Origin: Petrosia ficiformis
Taxonomy: Eukaryota > Porifera > Demospongiae > Haplosclerida > Petrosiidae
NCBI GenBank assembly: GCA_947044365.1
Contig: OX345649.1
Coordinates: 1-64,000, forward strand
Length of the DNA stretch: 64,000 nt
Direction: 5' to 3'
Made by a program: the position numbers and the translations under genes. This document shows, one piece after another, positions 36,345-49,366 of this stretch. Positions within the stretch are counted from its first letter, which is position 1. Each line of letters starts with the position of its first letter. The notes beneath the pieces were generated by a model that was given only the letters and a program-made list of their open reading frames with translations, made no database searches and was not told the DNA's origin.

Positions 36345-37599
36345 AGTAATTCATGGCTTCTACATTTAAAGTTGATTACCTTTCCCAAACTATCCAAAGA
36401 CAGTCCCGTCACCACCTAAGTATAAACAATGGAGTTCTTGAGGAAACAGAATTGTAGTTCCAGAACCTACTTCACTTTGCGAGAAATTACAATAGTTACA
36501 ATAGTTGTGAATTTTCTAAGTAGCAGATAGATGGTATTACAAGTGAGAAGGACAGGATATCTAGATGCTCTCAGCAGTATCTTGAGGTTTATTCATTTCA
36601 GTTAGTAAATGTTCTTCATTTCAGTTCTCTCTTGCCTCATGTATGTTCATATCTTAGTATAAGTGCCTTTCTATGCCAGGTCTTTTCTTTTAAACGTTTC
36701 TCTTCAACAGTTTCGTGAGCGATCCTTCATAGTCAGTTCTAGAGCGGTCAGTCACATCTAAGCCTTGATAGAAATTACTTACATGAAAAGGGATTAGAAG
36801 TCAATGCTAGGAGATTGGTTAGTTTTCTATTTCTTGCCCACTTGTGCAGTGTGCACTTGTATTGTAAACAAGCTCACGTGATGATTACAAAATCATGTGA
36901 CTAAACCGCCAATTTGTATCCGCCATTTAAATTTCATTTCATGAATGTGGGAGGAGCTGTTAAAGGTGTTTGTAGCGTCTGGCGAGGAGGAATAGCTTGA
37001 CTAATCTGTTTACCTAGTGATGTAGAACTACTGTGTGAATTTCCTGAGAGTAGAGAGAAGAGGTTTAGACTCGTGTATTAAGACGGCTGATGTTGGAGGA
37101 GCTGCTAAAGGTGTTTGTAGCGTCTAGCGAGGAGGAGTAGCTTGAATAATCTGTTTACCTTGTGATGTGAAGTACTGAGTGAATTTCCTGGGAGTAGAGA
37201 AAAGAGGGAACACTTTGAAAAGGTAAATATATTTATTTAGCATGACTTTTATTTCGTTGCTATGGTAACCATTTAGGACACCTCCCTCAATATTCTTGTG
37301 TACTTGTACTGAGATACTGTACTGACCTTGACTACAGTGTAACTGACTAACCTTTGACTACACTGTGACTGACTAGCCTTTGTTGTGCCTTTGACTAAAC
37401 TGTGACTTACTAACCTTGGGAAGGTTATACACAGAATAGAATTATCTAAGTAATTAAGCATATTGCATTGAAGGTATGTATGCTTAATGTTTGTTTGTTT
37501 GTCCTAGATATGACATTAAACTGTCTCTTGTTCATGTATTTAGATTTTTTGCTTATGTTGCGTTTCCTTTAATAACGACTTCACTACAATGTGACTTGT

Positions 37600-40500
37600 G
37601 CCTTACACTGTTACTTTTACTTTTACTTTTGACGACACTGTGACTTGTGCCTTGGACTACACTGTGACTTACTCTGTTACTAATGCCTTTGACTACACTG
37701 TCACATGTGCCTTACACTGTTACTTGTGCCTTACACTATTACTTGTGCCTTACACTGTTACTTGTGCCTTACACTATTACTTGTGACTTTGACTACACTA
37801 TGACTTGTAGTTTAGACTAAACTGTGACTTGGGCCTTTGACTACACTGTGACTTGTGCCTTACACTGCTACTTTTAATGACACTATGACGTGCCTTTGAC
37901 TACACTGTGACTTGTGCCTTACACTGTTACTTTTAATGACACTATGACGTGCCTTTGACTACACTGTGACTTGTGCCTTACACTGTTACTTGTGCCTTAC
38001 ACTGTTACTTGTGCCTTTGACTACACTGTGACTTGTGCCTTACTCTGTTACTTGTGCTTTTGACTACACTGTGACGTGCCTTTGACTACACTAGGACTTG
38101 GGCCTTTGACTACACTGTGACTTGTGCCTTACTCTGTTACTTGTGCCTTTGACTACACTGTGACATGTGCCTTTGACTACACTGTGACTTGTGCCTTAGA
38201 CTGTTACTTGTTCCTTACACTATGACTTGTGCCTTACTCTGTTACTTGTGCCTTTGACTACACTGTGACGTGCCTTTGACTACACTAGGACTTGGGCCTT
38301 TGACTACACTGTGACTTGTGCCTTACTCTGTTACTTGTGCCTTTGACTACACTGTGACATGTGCCTTTGACTACACTGTGACTTGTGCCTTACACTGTTA
38401 CTTGTTCCTTACACTATTACTTGTGCCTTTGACTACACTGTGACTTGTGCCTTACACTGTGACTTTCTCGACTACACTGTGACTTTTACTTTTGACTTGC
38501 CTTTGACAACACTGTGACTTGTGCCTTTGACTACACTGTTACCTGTGCCTTTGACTATACTGTGACAAGTGCCTTTGACTACACTAGGACTGTGACCTTT
38601 GACTACACTGTGACTTGTGCCTTACTCTGTTACTAATGCCTTTGACTATACTGTGACAAGTGCCTTTGACTACACTAGGACTTGGGCCTTTGACTACACT
38701 GTGACTTGTGCCTTACTCTGTTACTAATGCCTTTGACTATACTGTGACAAGTGCCTTTGACTACACTAGGACTTGGGCCTTTGACTACACTGTGACTTGT
38801 GCCTTACACTGTTAATTGTGCTTTACACTGTGACTTGCTCGACTACACTGTGACCTTTGACTACACTGTGCCTTGTGCCTTGGACTACACTGTGACTTGT
38901 GCCTTACTCTGTGCCTTTGACTACACTGTGAAATGTACCTTTGACTAAACTGTGACATGTGCCTTTGAATACACTAGGACTTGGGCCTTTGACTACACTG
39001 TGACTTGTGACTTACACTGTTACTTGTGCCTTACACTATTACTTGTGCCTTTGACTACACTGTGACATGGGCCTTTGACTACACTGTGACTTGTGCCTTA
39101 CACTGTGACTTTCTCGACTACACTGTGACTTTTACTTTTGACTTGCCTTTGACAACACTGTGACTTGTGCCTTTGACTACACTGTTACCTGTGCCTTTGA
39201 CTATACTGTGACAAGTGCCTTTGACTACACTAGGACTGTGACCTTTGACTACACTGTGACTTGTGCCTTACTCTGTTACTAATGCCTTTGACTATACTGT
39301 GACAAGTGCCTTTGACTACACTAGGACTTGGGCCTTTGACTACACTGTGACTTGTGCCTTACTCTGTTACTAATGCCTTTGACTATACTGTGACAAGTGC
39401 CTTTGACTACACTAGGACTTGGGCCTTTGACTACACTGTGACTTGTGCCTTACACTGTTAATTGTGCTTTACACTGTGACTTGCTCGACTACACTGTGAC
39501 CTTTGACTACACTGTGCCTTGTGCCTTGGACTACACTGTGACTTGTGCCTTACTCTGTGCCTTTGACTACACTGTGAAATGTACCTTTGACTAAACTGTG
39601 ACATGTGCCTTTGAATACACTAGGACTTGGGCCTTTGACTACACTGTGACTTGTGACTTACACTGTTACTTGTGCCTTTGACTACACTGTGACTTGTGCC
39701 TTTGACTAAACTGTCACTTGTGCCTTACACTGTTACTTGTTCCTTACACTACACTATGACTTGTAGTTTAGACTAAACTGTGACTTGGGCCTTGGACTAC
39801 ACTGTGACTTGTGCCTTACAATGCTACTTGTGCCGCCTTTGAACATACTATGACTTTTGCCTTTACTACACTGTTACTTGTGCCTTTGACTACACTAGCA
39901 CTTGGGCCTTTGACTACACTGGGACTTGTGCCTTCCACTGTTACTTGGGCCTTTGACTACGCCTTTGATGACACTATGATGTGCCTTTTGACTACACTGT
40001 AACTTGTGACTTACTAACCTTGGGAAGGTTATACACAGAATAGAATTATCTAAGTAATTAAGCATATTGCATTGAAAGTATGTATGCTTAATGTTTGTTT
40101 GTTTGTCCTAGATATGACGTTAAACTGTCTCTTGTTAATGTATTTAGATTTTTTTGCTTATGTTGCATTTCCTTTAATAACGACTTTTCACTACACTGTG
40201 ACTTGTGCACTGTGACTTGTGCCTTTGACTATACAGACTGTGACTTGTGCCTACGACGGTGAAATGTGCCTTTGACTACACTAGGACTTGTGCCTTGTGT
40301 TACTCGTGCCTTTGACTTCTCTGTAATTTGTAACTTTGACACTCTGACTTGCCTTACTGTTACTTATGCCTTTGACCACTCTGTGACTTGACTATACTAT
40401 GACTTCTACTTTATACTGCTACTTGTGCCTTGGACTGTGACATGTGCCTTTGACTACACTAGGACCTGTGCCTTTGAATATACTATGACTTATACTGACA

Positions 40501-41480
40501 CTGTTATTGTGCATTGGACTATAATACTGTGGCTTGTACCCTTTGACGATGGTATGACTTACACAGTTACTGGTGCCTTTGACTACACTGTGACGACAGT
40601 ATGACTTGTGCTGTTACTTGTGCCTCAGACTACACTGTTACTTGTGCTTTTCACGACACTATGACTACACTAGGACTTGTGCCCTTGACTATACAGACTG
40701 TGACTTGTGCCTTTGACTACACTAGGACTTGTGCCTATGACTAGACTGTGACTTGTGCCTACGACTGTGACATGTGCCTTTGACTACACTAGGACTTGTG
40801 CCTTTCACTATACAGACTGTGACATGTGCCTTTGACTTCTCCGTAATTTGTAACTTTGACGACACTCTGACTTGCCTTACTGTTACTTATGCCTTTGACC
40901 ACTCTGTGACTTGTACTTTTGACTATACTGTGACATGTGCCTTTGACTATACTATGACTTCTACTTTATACTGCTACTTGTGCCTTGGACTGTGACATGT
41001 GCCTTTCACTATACTGTGACTTATACTGACACTGTTATTGTGCATTGGACTATACTGTGGCTTGTACCCTTTGACGATGGTATGACATACACAGTTACTG
41101 GTGCCTTTGACTACACTGTGATTTGTACTTTAGACGACAGTATGACTGACTTGTACCTTACACTGTTACTTGTGCCTCAGACTACACTGTGACTTGTGCC
41201 TTTGACTTAACAGTGACCTTTGCCTGACTACACTGTGACTTGTACTTTTGACGACACTATGACTTGTGCCTTTGACTACACTTTTGACTTGTACTTTGGA
41301 TGACACTACGACGTGCCTTTCACTACACTGTAATTTGTGACCTACATTGTTACTTGTGCCTTTGACTTCTCCGTAATTTGTAACGACAGTCTGACTTGCC
41401 TTACTGGCCTTACTGTTACTTGAGCCTTATGCCTTTGACCACTCTGTGACTTGTGCCTTTGACTACATTATCACTTGATT
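37600..41480. repeat. 24-bp tandem array, left arm
   Basis: The unit is close to CTTTGACTACACTGTGACTTGTGC, with many variants and short forms. At 40005-40190 a second copy of the outer-arm segment (TTGGGAAGGTTATACACAG ... TTAATGTTTGTTTG) interrupts the array. Repetitive Tyr/Thr/Cys/Leu frames arise because 24 is divisible by three. Confidence 0.93.
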
Positions 41481-42790
41481 ACATTACTACACTGTCCTTT
41501 GTCATTTTTTAAGAGGACCCGTTTATCTATCTTGTTCAGATCTCTGGAGAGGAGGTAAATATGGATGGTAACTAAATAATCTGACTGTATTTAGCATGGG
41601 AAGCACCCATAAGTGTACATGATTCCATCCTGATAAACTAATGGTTCGGGGCCTACGGGTTGGAATGCCTTGTAGGGTAGGCTCTAAGTAAATACCCAGC
41701 CATCTAATGTTGAACTCTTCCTTCTACACACCACAGTTTACATGTAAATAAATGTTATTCAAAGTGCTGCGCAAAAGGTGTTTATGTATTGTTTTATTAT
41801 ATGTAAACTTTAATTTGTCCTAGACATGACATTAAACTGTCTCTTGTTCATGTATTTCTTTTTAATAAGTTTATACAACATTTTGTTTCAATCCACTTAT
41901 GTGTCCTAGATATCACAATAAACTCTAAACATACTGCTATTTTATTTTTGTTTTGGGAATTATTACTTAGTCACATGTATTTATTTACTTTATTTCTGTA
42001 ACATCTTGTGAAGATCTCCAGGACAAGACAAGTAACCTGCAAGTAGAGCAGTTAGGATTTGATTACAAATTTCGAGATTTTGGGAATGAGCAAGCAGTAG
42101 GGTCATAAATGTTGAATTTGGCAAGAGGGTTGGGTTACGAAATGTAACATAGCTAACAAATGTGCTTCCGTGTTTCAGTTAGGGGTCATGGGGGCTAAGA
42201 CAGAAGCACATTTCACAGCCCCCATGACCCCTAACCCTCAGACAGAGGCACATTCCATACCCCCAACCCTAAGATGGAAGCATATTCAATAGCCCCGATG
42301 ACCCCCAAGACAAGCACATTCCATGGCAAATTCAACATTCATAACCCTATTATAATACCAAAACCCTACCATTGATTGCTCATTCCCAAAATTTGTATCC
42401 AAATCCTAAGGCTAAGGTACGTCAAAATGTTAACTGCTCTACATGCAAGTTAGATATAACGGTTTGTCATGCAATCTAAGAGTAACCCATTATAACTAAG
42501 TACCTTGTCTTCCTGTCTTGTCTGGGAAATCTCCACAAGATGTTACAGAAATAAAGTAAATAAATACATGTAACTAAGTAATAATTCCCAAAAATAAAAC
42601 AGCAGTATGCATTACAAAAGTTTCTAGAAAAAAAAACTAAGTACATATACATGAATAAAGAGTTTATTGTGATATCTAGGACACATAAGTGGATTGAAAC
42701 AAAATGTTACAAATACAAGTGATTATAAACTTATTAAAAGGAAGGAAATACAATCTATGCAAAAATCACACATGAACAAAACGTCATATC
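41481..42790. other. Central spacer of the foldback-like element
   Basis: Non-24-bp sequence that is itself partly inverted: AAGTAAATAAATACATGT-type sequence at about 41970-42030 pairs with 42516-42570, on either side of a GC-richer centre with CCCCCATGACCCCTAA words. No gene seen. Confidence 0.6.
42179..42234. repeat. Perfect 18-bp hairpin near the centre
   Basis: TTAGGGGTCATGGGGGCT (42179-42196) is the exact reverse complement of 42217-42234, with a 20-base gap. It marks the local centre of symmetry of the spacer. The whole element's midpoint is about 42855, because the right array is longer. Confidence 0.85.
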
Positions 42791-45700
42791 TAGGACAAAC
42801 AATCACAGTGTAGTCACAGGCACACGTCACAGTGTAGTCTAAGGCACAGTCCAAGGCTCAAGTCATAGTGTCGTCAAAAGTACAAGTCCTAGTGTAGTCA
42901 AAGGCACATGTCACAGTATAGTCAAAGGCACAAGTAACAGTGTATTAGGCACAAGTCGCAATGTAGTCAAAGGCACAAGTCCTCGTGTAGTCAAAGGCAC
43001 TTGTCACAGTACAGTCATAGGCACAAGTCACAGTGTAGTCAAAGGCACAGTCAAAGTATAGTCTAAGGCACAGTCCAAGGCTCAAGTCGTAGTGTTGTCA
43101 AAAGTACAAGTCCTAGCATCGTCAAAAGTACAAGTCCTAGTGTAGTCAAAGGCACAAGTCACAGTGTAGTCCAAGGCACAAGTCACAGCATAGTCAAAGG
43201 CACGTCATAGTGTCGTCAAAAGTAAAAGTCACAGTATAGTCGAGCAAGTCACAGTGTAGTCAAAGGCACAAGTAACAGTGTAAGGAACAAGTCACAGTGT
43301 AGTCAAAGGCACGTCATAGTGTCGTCAAAAGTAAAAGTCACAGTATAGTCGAGCAAGTCACAGTGTAGTCAAAGGCACAAGTAACAGTGTAGTCATAGGC
43401 AAGTCATAGTGTCGTCAAAAGTACAAGTCACAGTGTAGTCAAAGGCACGTCATAGTGTCGTCAAAAGTAAAAGTCACAGTGTAGTCTAAGGCACAGTCCA
43501 AGGCTCAAGTCATAGTGTCGTCAAAAGTACAAGTCCTAGCGTAGTCAAAGGCACATGTCACAGTATAGTCAAAGGCACAAGTAACAGTGTATTAGGCACA
43601 AGTCGCAATGTAGTCAAAGGTACGTCATAGTGTCGTCAAAAGTGCAAGTCACATTGTAGTCAAAGGCACTTGTCACAGTACAGTCATAGGCACAAGTAAC
43701 AGTGTAAGGCACAAGTAACAGTTTAGTCAAAGGCACAGTCAAAGTATAGTCTAAGGCACATTCCAAGGCTCAAGTCGTAGTGTCATCAAAAGCACAACTC
43801 CTAGTGTAGTCAAAGGCACTTGTTACAGTGTATTAGGCACAAGTCACAATGTAGTCAAAGGCACATCATAGCGTCGTCAAAAGTACAAGTCACATTGTAG
43901 TCAAAGGCACAAGTCACAGTGTAGTCAAAGGCACAAGTAACAGAGTAAGGCACAAGTCACAGTGTAGTCCAAGGCACAAGTCACAGCATAGTCAAAGGCA
44001 CGTCATAGTGTCATCAAAACTAAGTCACAGTGTAGTCATAGGCAAGTCATAGTGTCGTCAAAGGTACAAGTCACAGTGTAGTCAAGGCACAAGTAACAGA
44101 GTAAGGCATAAGTCACAGTGTAGTCAAAGGCACGTCATAGTGTCGTCAAAAGTAAAAGTCACAGTGTAGTCGATCAAGTCACAGTCTAAGGCACAATTAA
44201 CAGTTTAGTCAAAAGTACATAACCCATTATAACCAAGTACCCTTGTCTTCCTGTCTTGTCTGGGAGATCTCCACAAGATGTTACAGAAATAAAGTAAATA
44301 AATACATGTAACTAAGTAATAATTCCCAAAAATAAAACAGCAGTATGCATTACAAAAGTTTCTAGAAAAAAAAACTAAGTACATATACATGAATAAAGAG
44401 TTTATTGTGATATCTAGGACACATATAAGTGGATTGAAACAAAATGTTACAAATACAAGTGATTATAAACTTATTAAAAGGAAGGAAATACAATCTATGC
44501 AAAAATCACACATGAACAAAACGTCATATCTAGAACAAACAATCACAGTGTAGTCACAGGCACACGTCACAGTGTAGTCAAAGGCACAGTCACAGTATAG
44601 TCTAAGGCACATTCCAAGGCTCAAGTCGTAGTGTCATCAAAAGCACAACTCCTAGTGTAGTCAAAGGCACTTGTTACAGTGTATTAGGCACAAGTCACAA
44701 TGTAGTCAAAGGCACATCATAGCGTCGTCAAAAGTACAAGTCACATTGTAGTCAAAGGCACAAGTCACAGTGTAGTCAAAGGCACAAGTAACAGAGTAAG
44801 GCACAAGTCACAGTGTAGTCCAAGGCACAAGTCACAGCATAGTCAAAGGCACGTCATAGTGTCATCAAAACTAAGTCACAGTGTAGTCATAGGCAAGTCA
44901 TAGTGTCGTCAAAGGTACAAGTCACAGTGTAGTCAAGGCACAAGTAACAGAGTAAGGCATAAGTCACAGTGTAGTCAAAGGCACGTCATAGTGTCGTCAA
45001 AAGTAAAAGTCACAGTGTAGTCGATCAAGTCACAGTCTAAGGCACAATTAACAGTTTAGTCAAAAGTACATAACCCATTATAACCAAGTACCCTTGTCTT
45101 CCTGTCTTGTCTGGGAGATCTCCACAAGATGTTACAGAAATAAAGTAAATAAATACATGTAACTAAGTAATAATTCCCAAAAATAAAACAGCAGTATGCA
45201 TTACAAAAGTTTCTAGAAAAAAAAACTAAGTACATATACATGAATAAAGAGTTTATTGTGATATCTAGGACACATATAAGTGGATTGAAACAAAATGTTA
45301 CATTTAATAAATACAAGTGATTATAAACTTATTAAAAGGAAATACAATCTATGCAAAAATCACACATGAACAAGAGACAGTTTAACGTCATATCTAGGAC
45401 AAACAATCACAGTGTAGTCACAGGCCCAAGACCTTGTGTAGTCAAAGGCTCATGTCACAGTGTAGTCAAAGGCACAAGTAACAGTGTAAGGCACAAGTCA
45501 CAGTGTAGTCAAAGGCACGTCATAGTGTCGTCAAAAGTAAAAGTCACAGTGTAGTCAAAGGCACAAGTAACAGTGTAAGGCACAATTAACTGTGTAAGGT
45601 ACAAGTCACAGTGTAGTCAAAGGTCCGAGCAAGTCACAGTGTAAGGCACAATTAACAGTGTAAGGCACAAGTCACAGTGTAGTCAAAGGCACTTGTCACA

Positions 45701-48110
45701 GTATAGTCAAAGGCACAAGTAACAGTGTAAGGCACAAGTCGCAATGTAGTCAAAGGCACGTCACAGTGTCGTCAAAAGTAAAAGTCACAGTGTAGTCAAA
45801 GGCACAAGTAACAGTGTAAGGCACAATTAACTGTGTAAGGCACAAGTCACAGTGTAGTCGAGCAAGTCACAGTGTAAGGCACAATTAACAGTGTAAGGCA
45901 CAAGTCACAGTGTAGTCAAAGGCTCAAGTCCTAGTGTAGTCAAAGGCATTAGTAACAGAGTAAGGCACAAGTCACAGTGTTAGTCGAAGGCACAAGTAAT
46001 AGTGTAAGGAACAAGTAACAGAGTAAGGCACAAATCACAGTGTAGTCAAAGGCAGGTCATAGTGTCGCCAAAAGTAAAAGTCACAGTGTAGCGAAAGGCA
46101 CAAGTAACAGTCTCAGGCACAATTAACAGTGTAAGGCACAACTCACAGTGTAGTCAAAGGCACAAGTAACAGCGTAAGGAACAAGTAACAGTGTAAGTCA
46201 CAAGTCACAGTGTAGTCAAAGGCCCAAGTCCTAGTGTAGTCAAAGGCACATGTCACAGTTTAGTCAAAGGTACATGTCACAGTGTAGTCAAAGGCACAAG
46301 TAACAGAGTAAGGCACAAGTAACAGTGTAGTCAAAGGTCACAGTCCTAGTGTAGTCAAAGGCACTTGTCACAGTATAGTCAAAGGCACAAGTCACAGTGT
46401 AGTCAAAGGCAAGTCAAAAGTAAAAGTCACAGTGTAGTCGAGAAAGTCAAAGTGTAAGGCACAAGTCACAGTGTAGTCAAAGGCCCATGTCACAGTGTAG
46501 TCAAAGGCACAAGTAATAGTGTAAGGAACAAGTAACAGTGTAAGGCACAAGTCACAGTGTAGTCAAAGGCACATGTCACAGTTTAGTCAAAGGCACATGT
46601 CACAGTGTAGTCAAAGGCACAAGTAACAGAGTAAGGCACAAGTCACAGTGTAGTCAAAGGCCCAATTCCTAGTGTAGTCAAAGGCACGTCACAGTGTAGT
46701 CTAAGGCACAAGTAACAGAGTAAGGCACAAGTAACAGTGTAGTCAAAGGTCACAGTCCTAGTGTAGTCAAAGGCACTTGTCACAGTATAGTCAAAGGCAC
46801 AGGTAACAGTGTAGTCAAAGGCACAAGTCACAGTGTAGTCAAAGGCAAGTCAAAAGTAAAAGTCACAGTGTAGTCGAGAAAGTCAAAGTGTAAGGCACAA
46901 GTCACAGTGTAGTCAAAGGCACAAGTAATAGTGTAAGGAAATGGTAACAGTGTAAGGAACAAGTAACAGTGTAAGGCACAAGTCACAGTGTAGTCAAAGG
47001 CACATGTCACAGTTTAGTCAAAGGCACATGTCAAAGGCACATGTCACAGTTTAGTCAAAGGCACATGTCACAGTGTAGTCAAAGGCACAAGTAACAGATT
47101 AAGGCACAAGTCACAGTGTAGTCAAAGGCCCAAATCCTAGTGTAGTCAAAGGCACGTCACAGTGTAGTCTAAGGCACAAGTAACAGAGTAAGGCACAAGT
47201 AACAGTGTAGTCAAAGGTCACAGTCCTAGTGTAGTCAAAGGCACTTGTCACAGTATAGTCAAAGGCACAGGTAACAGTGTAGTCAAAGGCACAAGTCACA
47301 GTGTAGTCAAAGGCAAGTCAAAAGTAAAAGTCACAGTGTAGTCGAGAAAGTCAAAGAGTAAGGCACAAGTCACAGTGTAGTCAAAGGCCCAAATCCTAGT
47401 GTAGTCAAAGGCACGTCACAGTGTAGTCTAAGGCACAAGTAACAGAGTAAGGCACAAGTAACAGTGTAGTCAAAGGTCACAGTCCTAGTGTAGTCAAAGG
47501 CACTTGTCACAGTATAGTCAAAGGCACAGGTAACAGTGTAGTCAAAGGCACAAGTCACAGTGTAGTCAAAGGCAAGTCAAAAGTAAAAGTCACAGTGTAG
47601 TCGAGAAAGTCAAAGTGTAAGGCACAAGTCACAGTGTAGTCAAAGGCCCAAGTCCTAGTGTAGTCAAAGGCACGTCACAGTGTAGTCAAAGGCACAAGTA
47701 ACAGAGTAAGGCACAAGTCACAGTGTAGTTAAAGGCACAAGTAACAGTGTAAGAAACAAGTAACAGTGTAAGGCACAAGTCACAGTGTAGTCAAAGGCAC
47801 GTCATAGTGTCATTAAAAGTAACAGTGTAAGGCACAAGTCACAGTGTAGTCAACGCCCAAGTCACAGTTTAGTCTAAACTACAAGTCACAAGTAATAGTG
47901 TAAGGCACAAGTAACAGTGTAAGGCACAAGTAATAGTGTAAGGCACAAGTAACAGTGTAAGGCACATGTGACAGTGTAGTCAAAGGCATTAGTAACAGAG
48001 TAAGGCACAAGTAACAGTGTAGTCAAAGGTCACAGTCCTAGTGTAGTCAAAGGCACGTCATAGTGTCGTCAAAAGTAAAAGTAAAAGTGTAAGGCACAAG
48101 TCACATTGTA
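42790..48110. repeat. 24-bp tandem array, right arm
   Basis: The unit is the complement of the left array (AAGGCACAAGTCACAGTGTAGTC type). A spacer-derived block (TGTCTTCCTGTCTTGTCTGG ... CAGTATGCATTAC) recurs at about 42500, 44240 and 45090, the last two inside an ~850-bp tandem duplication. Repeated frames such as TCAFDYTVTCAFDYTVT are by-products. Confidence 0.93.
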
Positions 48111-49366
48111 GTGAAGTCGTTATTAAAGGAAACGCAACATAAGCAAAAAATCTAAATACATGAACAAGAGACAGTTTAATGTCATATCTAGGACAAACAG
48201 ACAAACATTAAGCATACATACCTTCAATGCAATATGCCTAATTACTTAGATAATTCTATTCTGTGTATAACCTTCCCAAGGTTAGTAAGTCACAGTTTAG
48301 TCAAAGGCACAACAAAGGCTAGTCAGTCACAGTGTAGTCAAAGGTTAGTCAGCTACACTGTAGTCAAGGTCAGTACAGTATCTCAGTACAAGTACACAAG
48401 AATATTGAGGGAGGTGTCCTAAATGGTTACCATAGCAACAATAAAAGTCATGCTAAATAATTATATTTACCTTTTCAGAGTGTTCCCTCTTTTCTCTACT
48501 CCCAGGAAATTCACTCAGTACTTCACATCACAAGTAAACAGATTAGTCAAGCTTACTCCTCCTCCTCGCTAGACGCTACAAACACCTTTAGCAGCTCATC
48601 CAACATCAGCCGTCTTACACGAGTCTAAACCTCTTTTTGCTGCTCCCAGGAAATTGACTCAGTACTTCCACATAGCAAGATAAACAGATTAGTCAAGCTA
48701 TTCCTCCTCGCTAGACGCTACAAACACCTTTAACAGCTCTTCCCAAGTTCCTCTCTTCCATGAAATGAAATTTAAATGGCGGATACAAATTGGCGGTTTA
48801 GTCACATGATTTTGTAATCATCACGTGAGCTTGTTTACAATACAAGTGCACACTGCACAAGTGGGCAAGAAATAGAAAACTAACAAATCTCCTAGCATTG
48901 ACTTCTAATCCCTTTTCATGTAAGTAATTTCTATCAAGGCTTAGATGTAACTGACCGCTCTAGAACTGACTATGAAGGATCGCTCACGAAACTGTTGAAA
49001 AGAAACGTTTAAAGAAAAGACCTGGCATAGAAAGGCAGTGGAATTGACTTATACTAAGATATGAACATACATGAGGCAAGAGAGAACTGAAATGAAGAAC
49101 ATTTACTAACTGAAATGAATAAACCTCAAGATACTGCTGAGAGCATCTAGATATGCTATTCTCACTTATAATACCATTTATCTGCTACTCCCAAAATTCT
49201 CAACTATACATTTTAACAGTATTGTAATCCCTCGCAAAGTGAAGTAGGTTCTGGAACTACAATTTTGTTTCCTCAAGACCTCCATTGTTTATACTTAGGT
49301 GGTGACGGGACTGTCTTTGGATAGTTTGAGAAAGGTAATCAACTTAATGTAGAAGCCATGAATTAC

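Larger units (their letters stand above)
36345..49366. mobile_element. Foldback-like element: ~13-kb inverted repeat with arms full of 24-bp repeats
   Basis: The left end GTAATTCATGGCTTCTAC (36345) is the reverse complement of the right end GTAGAAGCCATGAATTAC (to 49366). Outer arms of about 1.2 kb correspond: 36345-37600 against 48110-49366, including GGGAGGTGTCCTAAATGG and the CCTCGCTAGACGCTACAAAC segment. Inside each arm lies a 24-bp tandem array, in opposite orientation on the two sides. Ends plus repeat-filled inverted arms match the layout of Drosophila Foldback elements. No transposase frame is visible, so it would be non-autonomous. I see no convincing target duplication. The surroundings on both sides are the diverged ~181-bp satellite. 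Confidence 0.8.

Noticed and set aside
37273..37461. Identical 62-aa frames at 37273-37461 (minus) and 48234-48422 (plus), suggesting a duplicated small gene
   Set aside because: They are the same part of the inverted arms, with no other coding evidence.
44205..45316. Hydrophobic 61- and 86-aa frames repeated about 850 bp apart
   Set aside because: They come from the spacer block duplicated in the right arm; low-complexity and AT-driven.
17260..48110. CRISPR-like regular repeats
   Set aside because: Repeat units adjoin with no unique spacers, and the DNA is eukaryotic. These are satellites and minisatellites.
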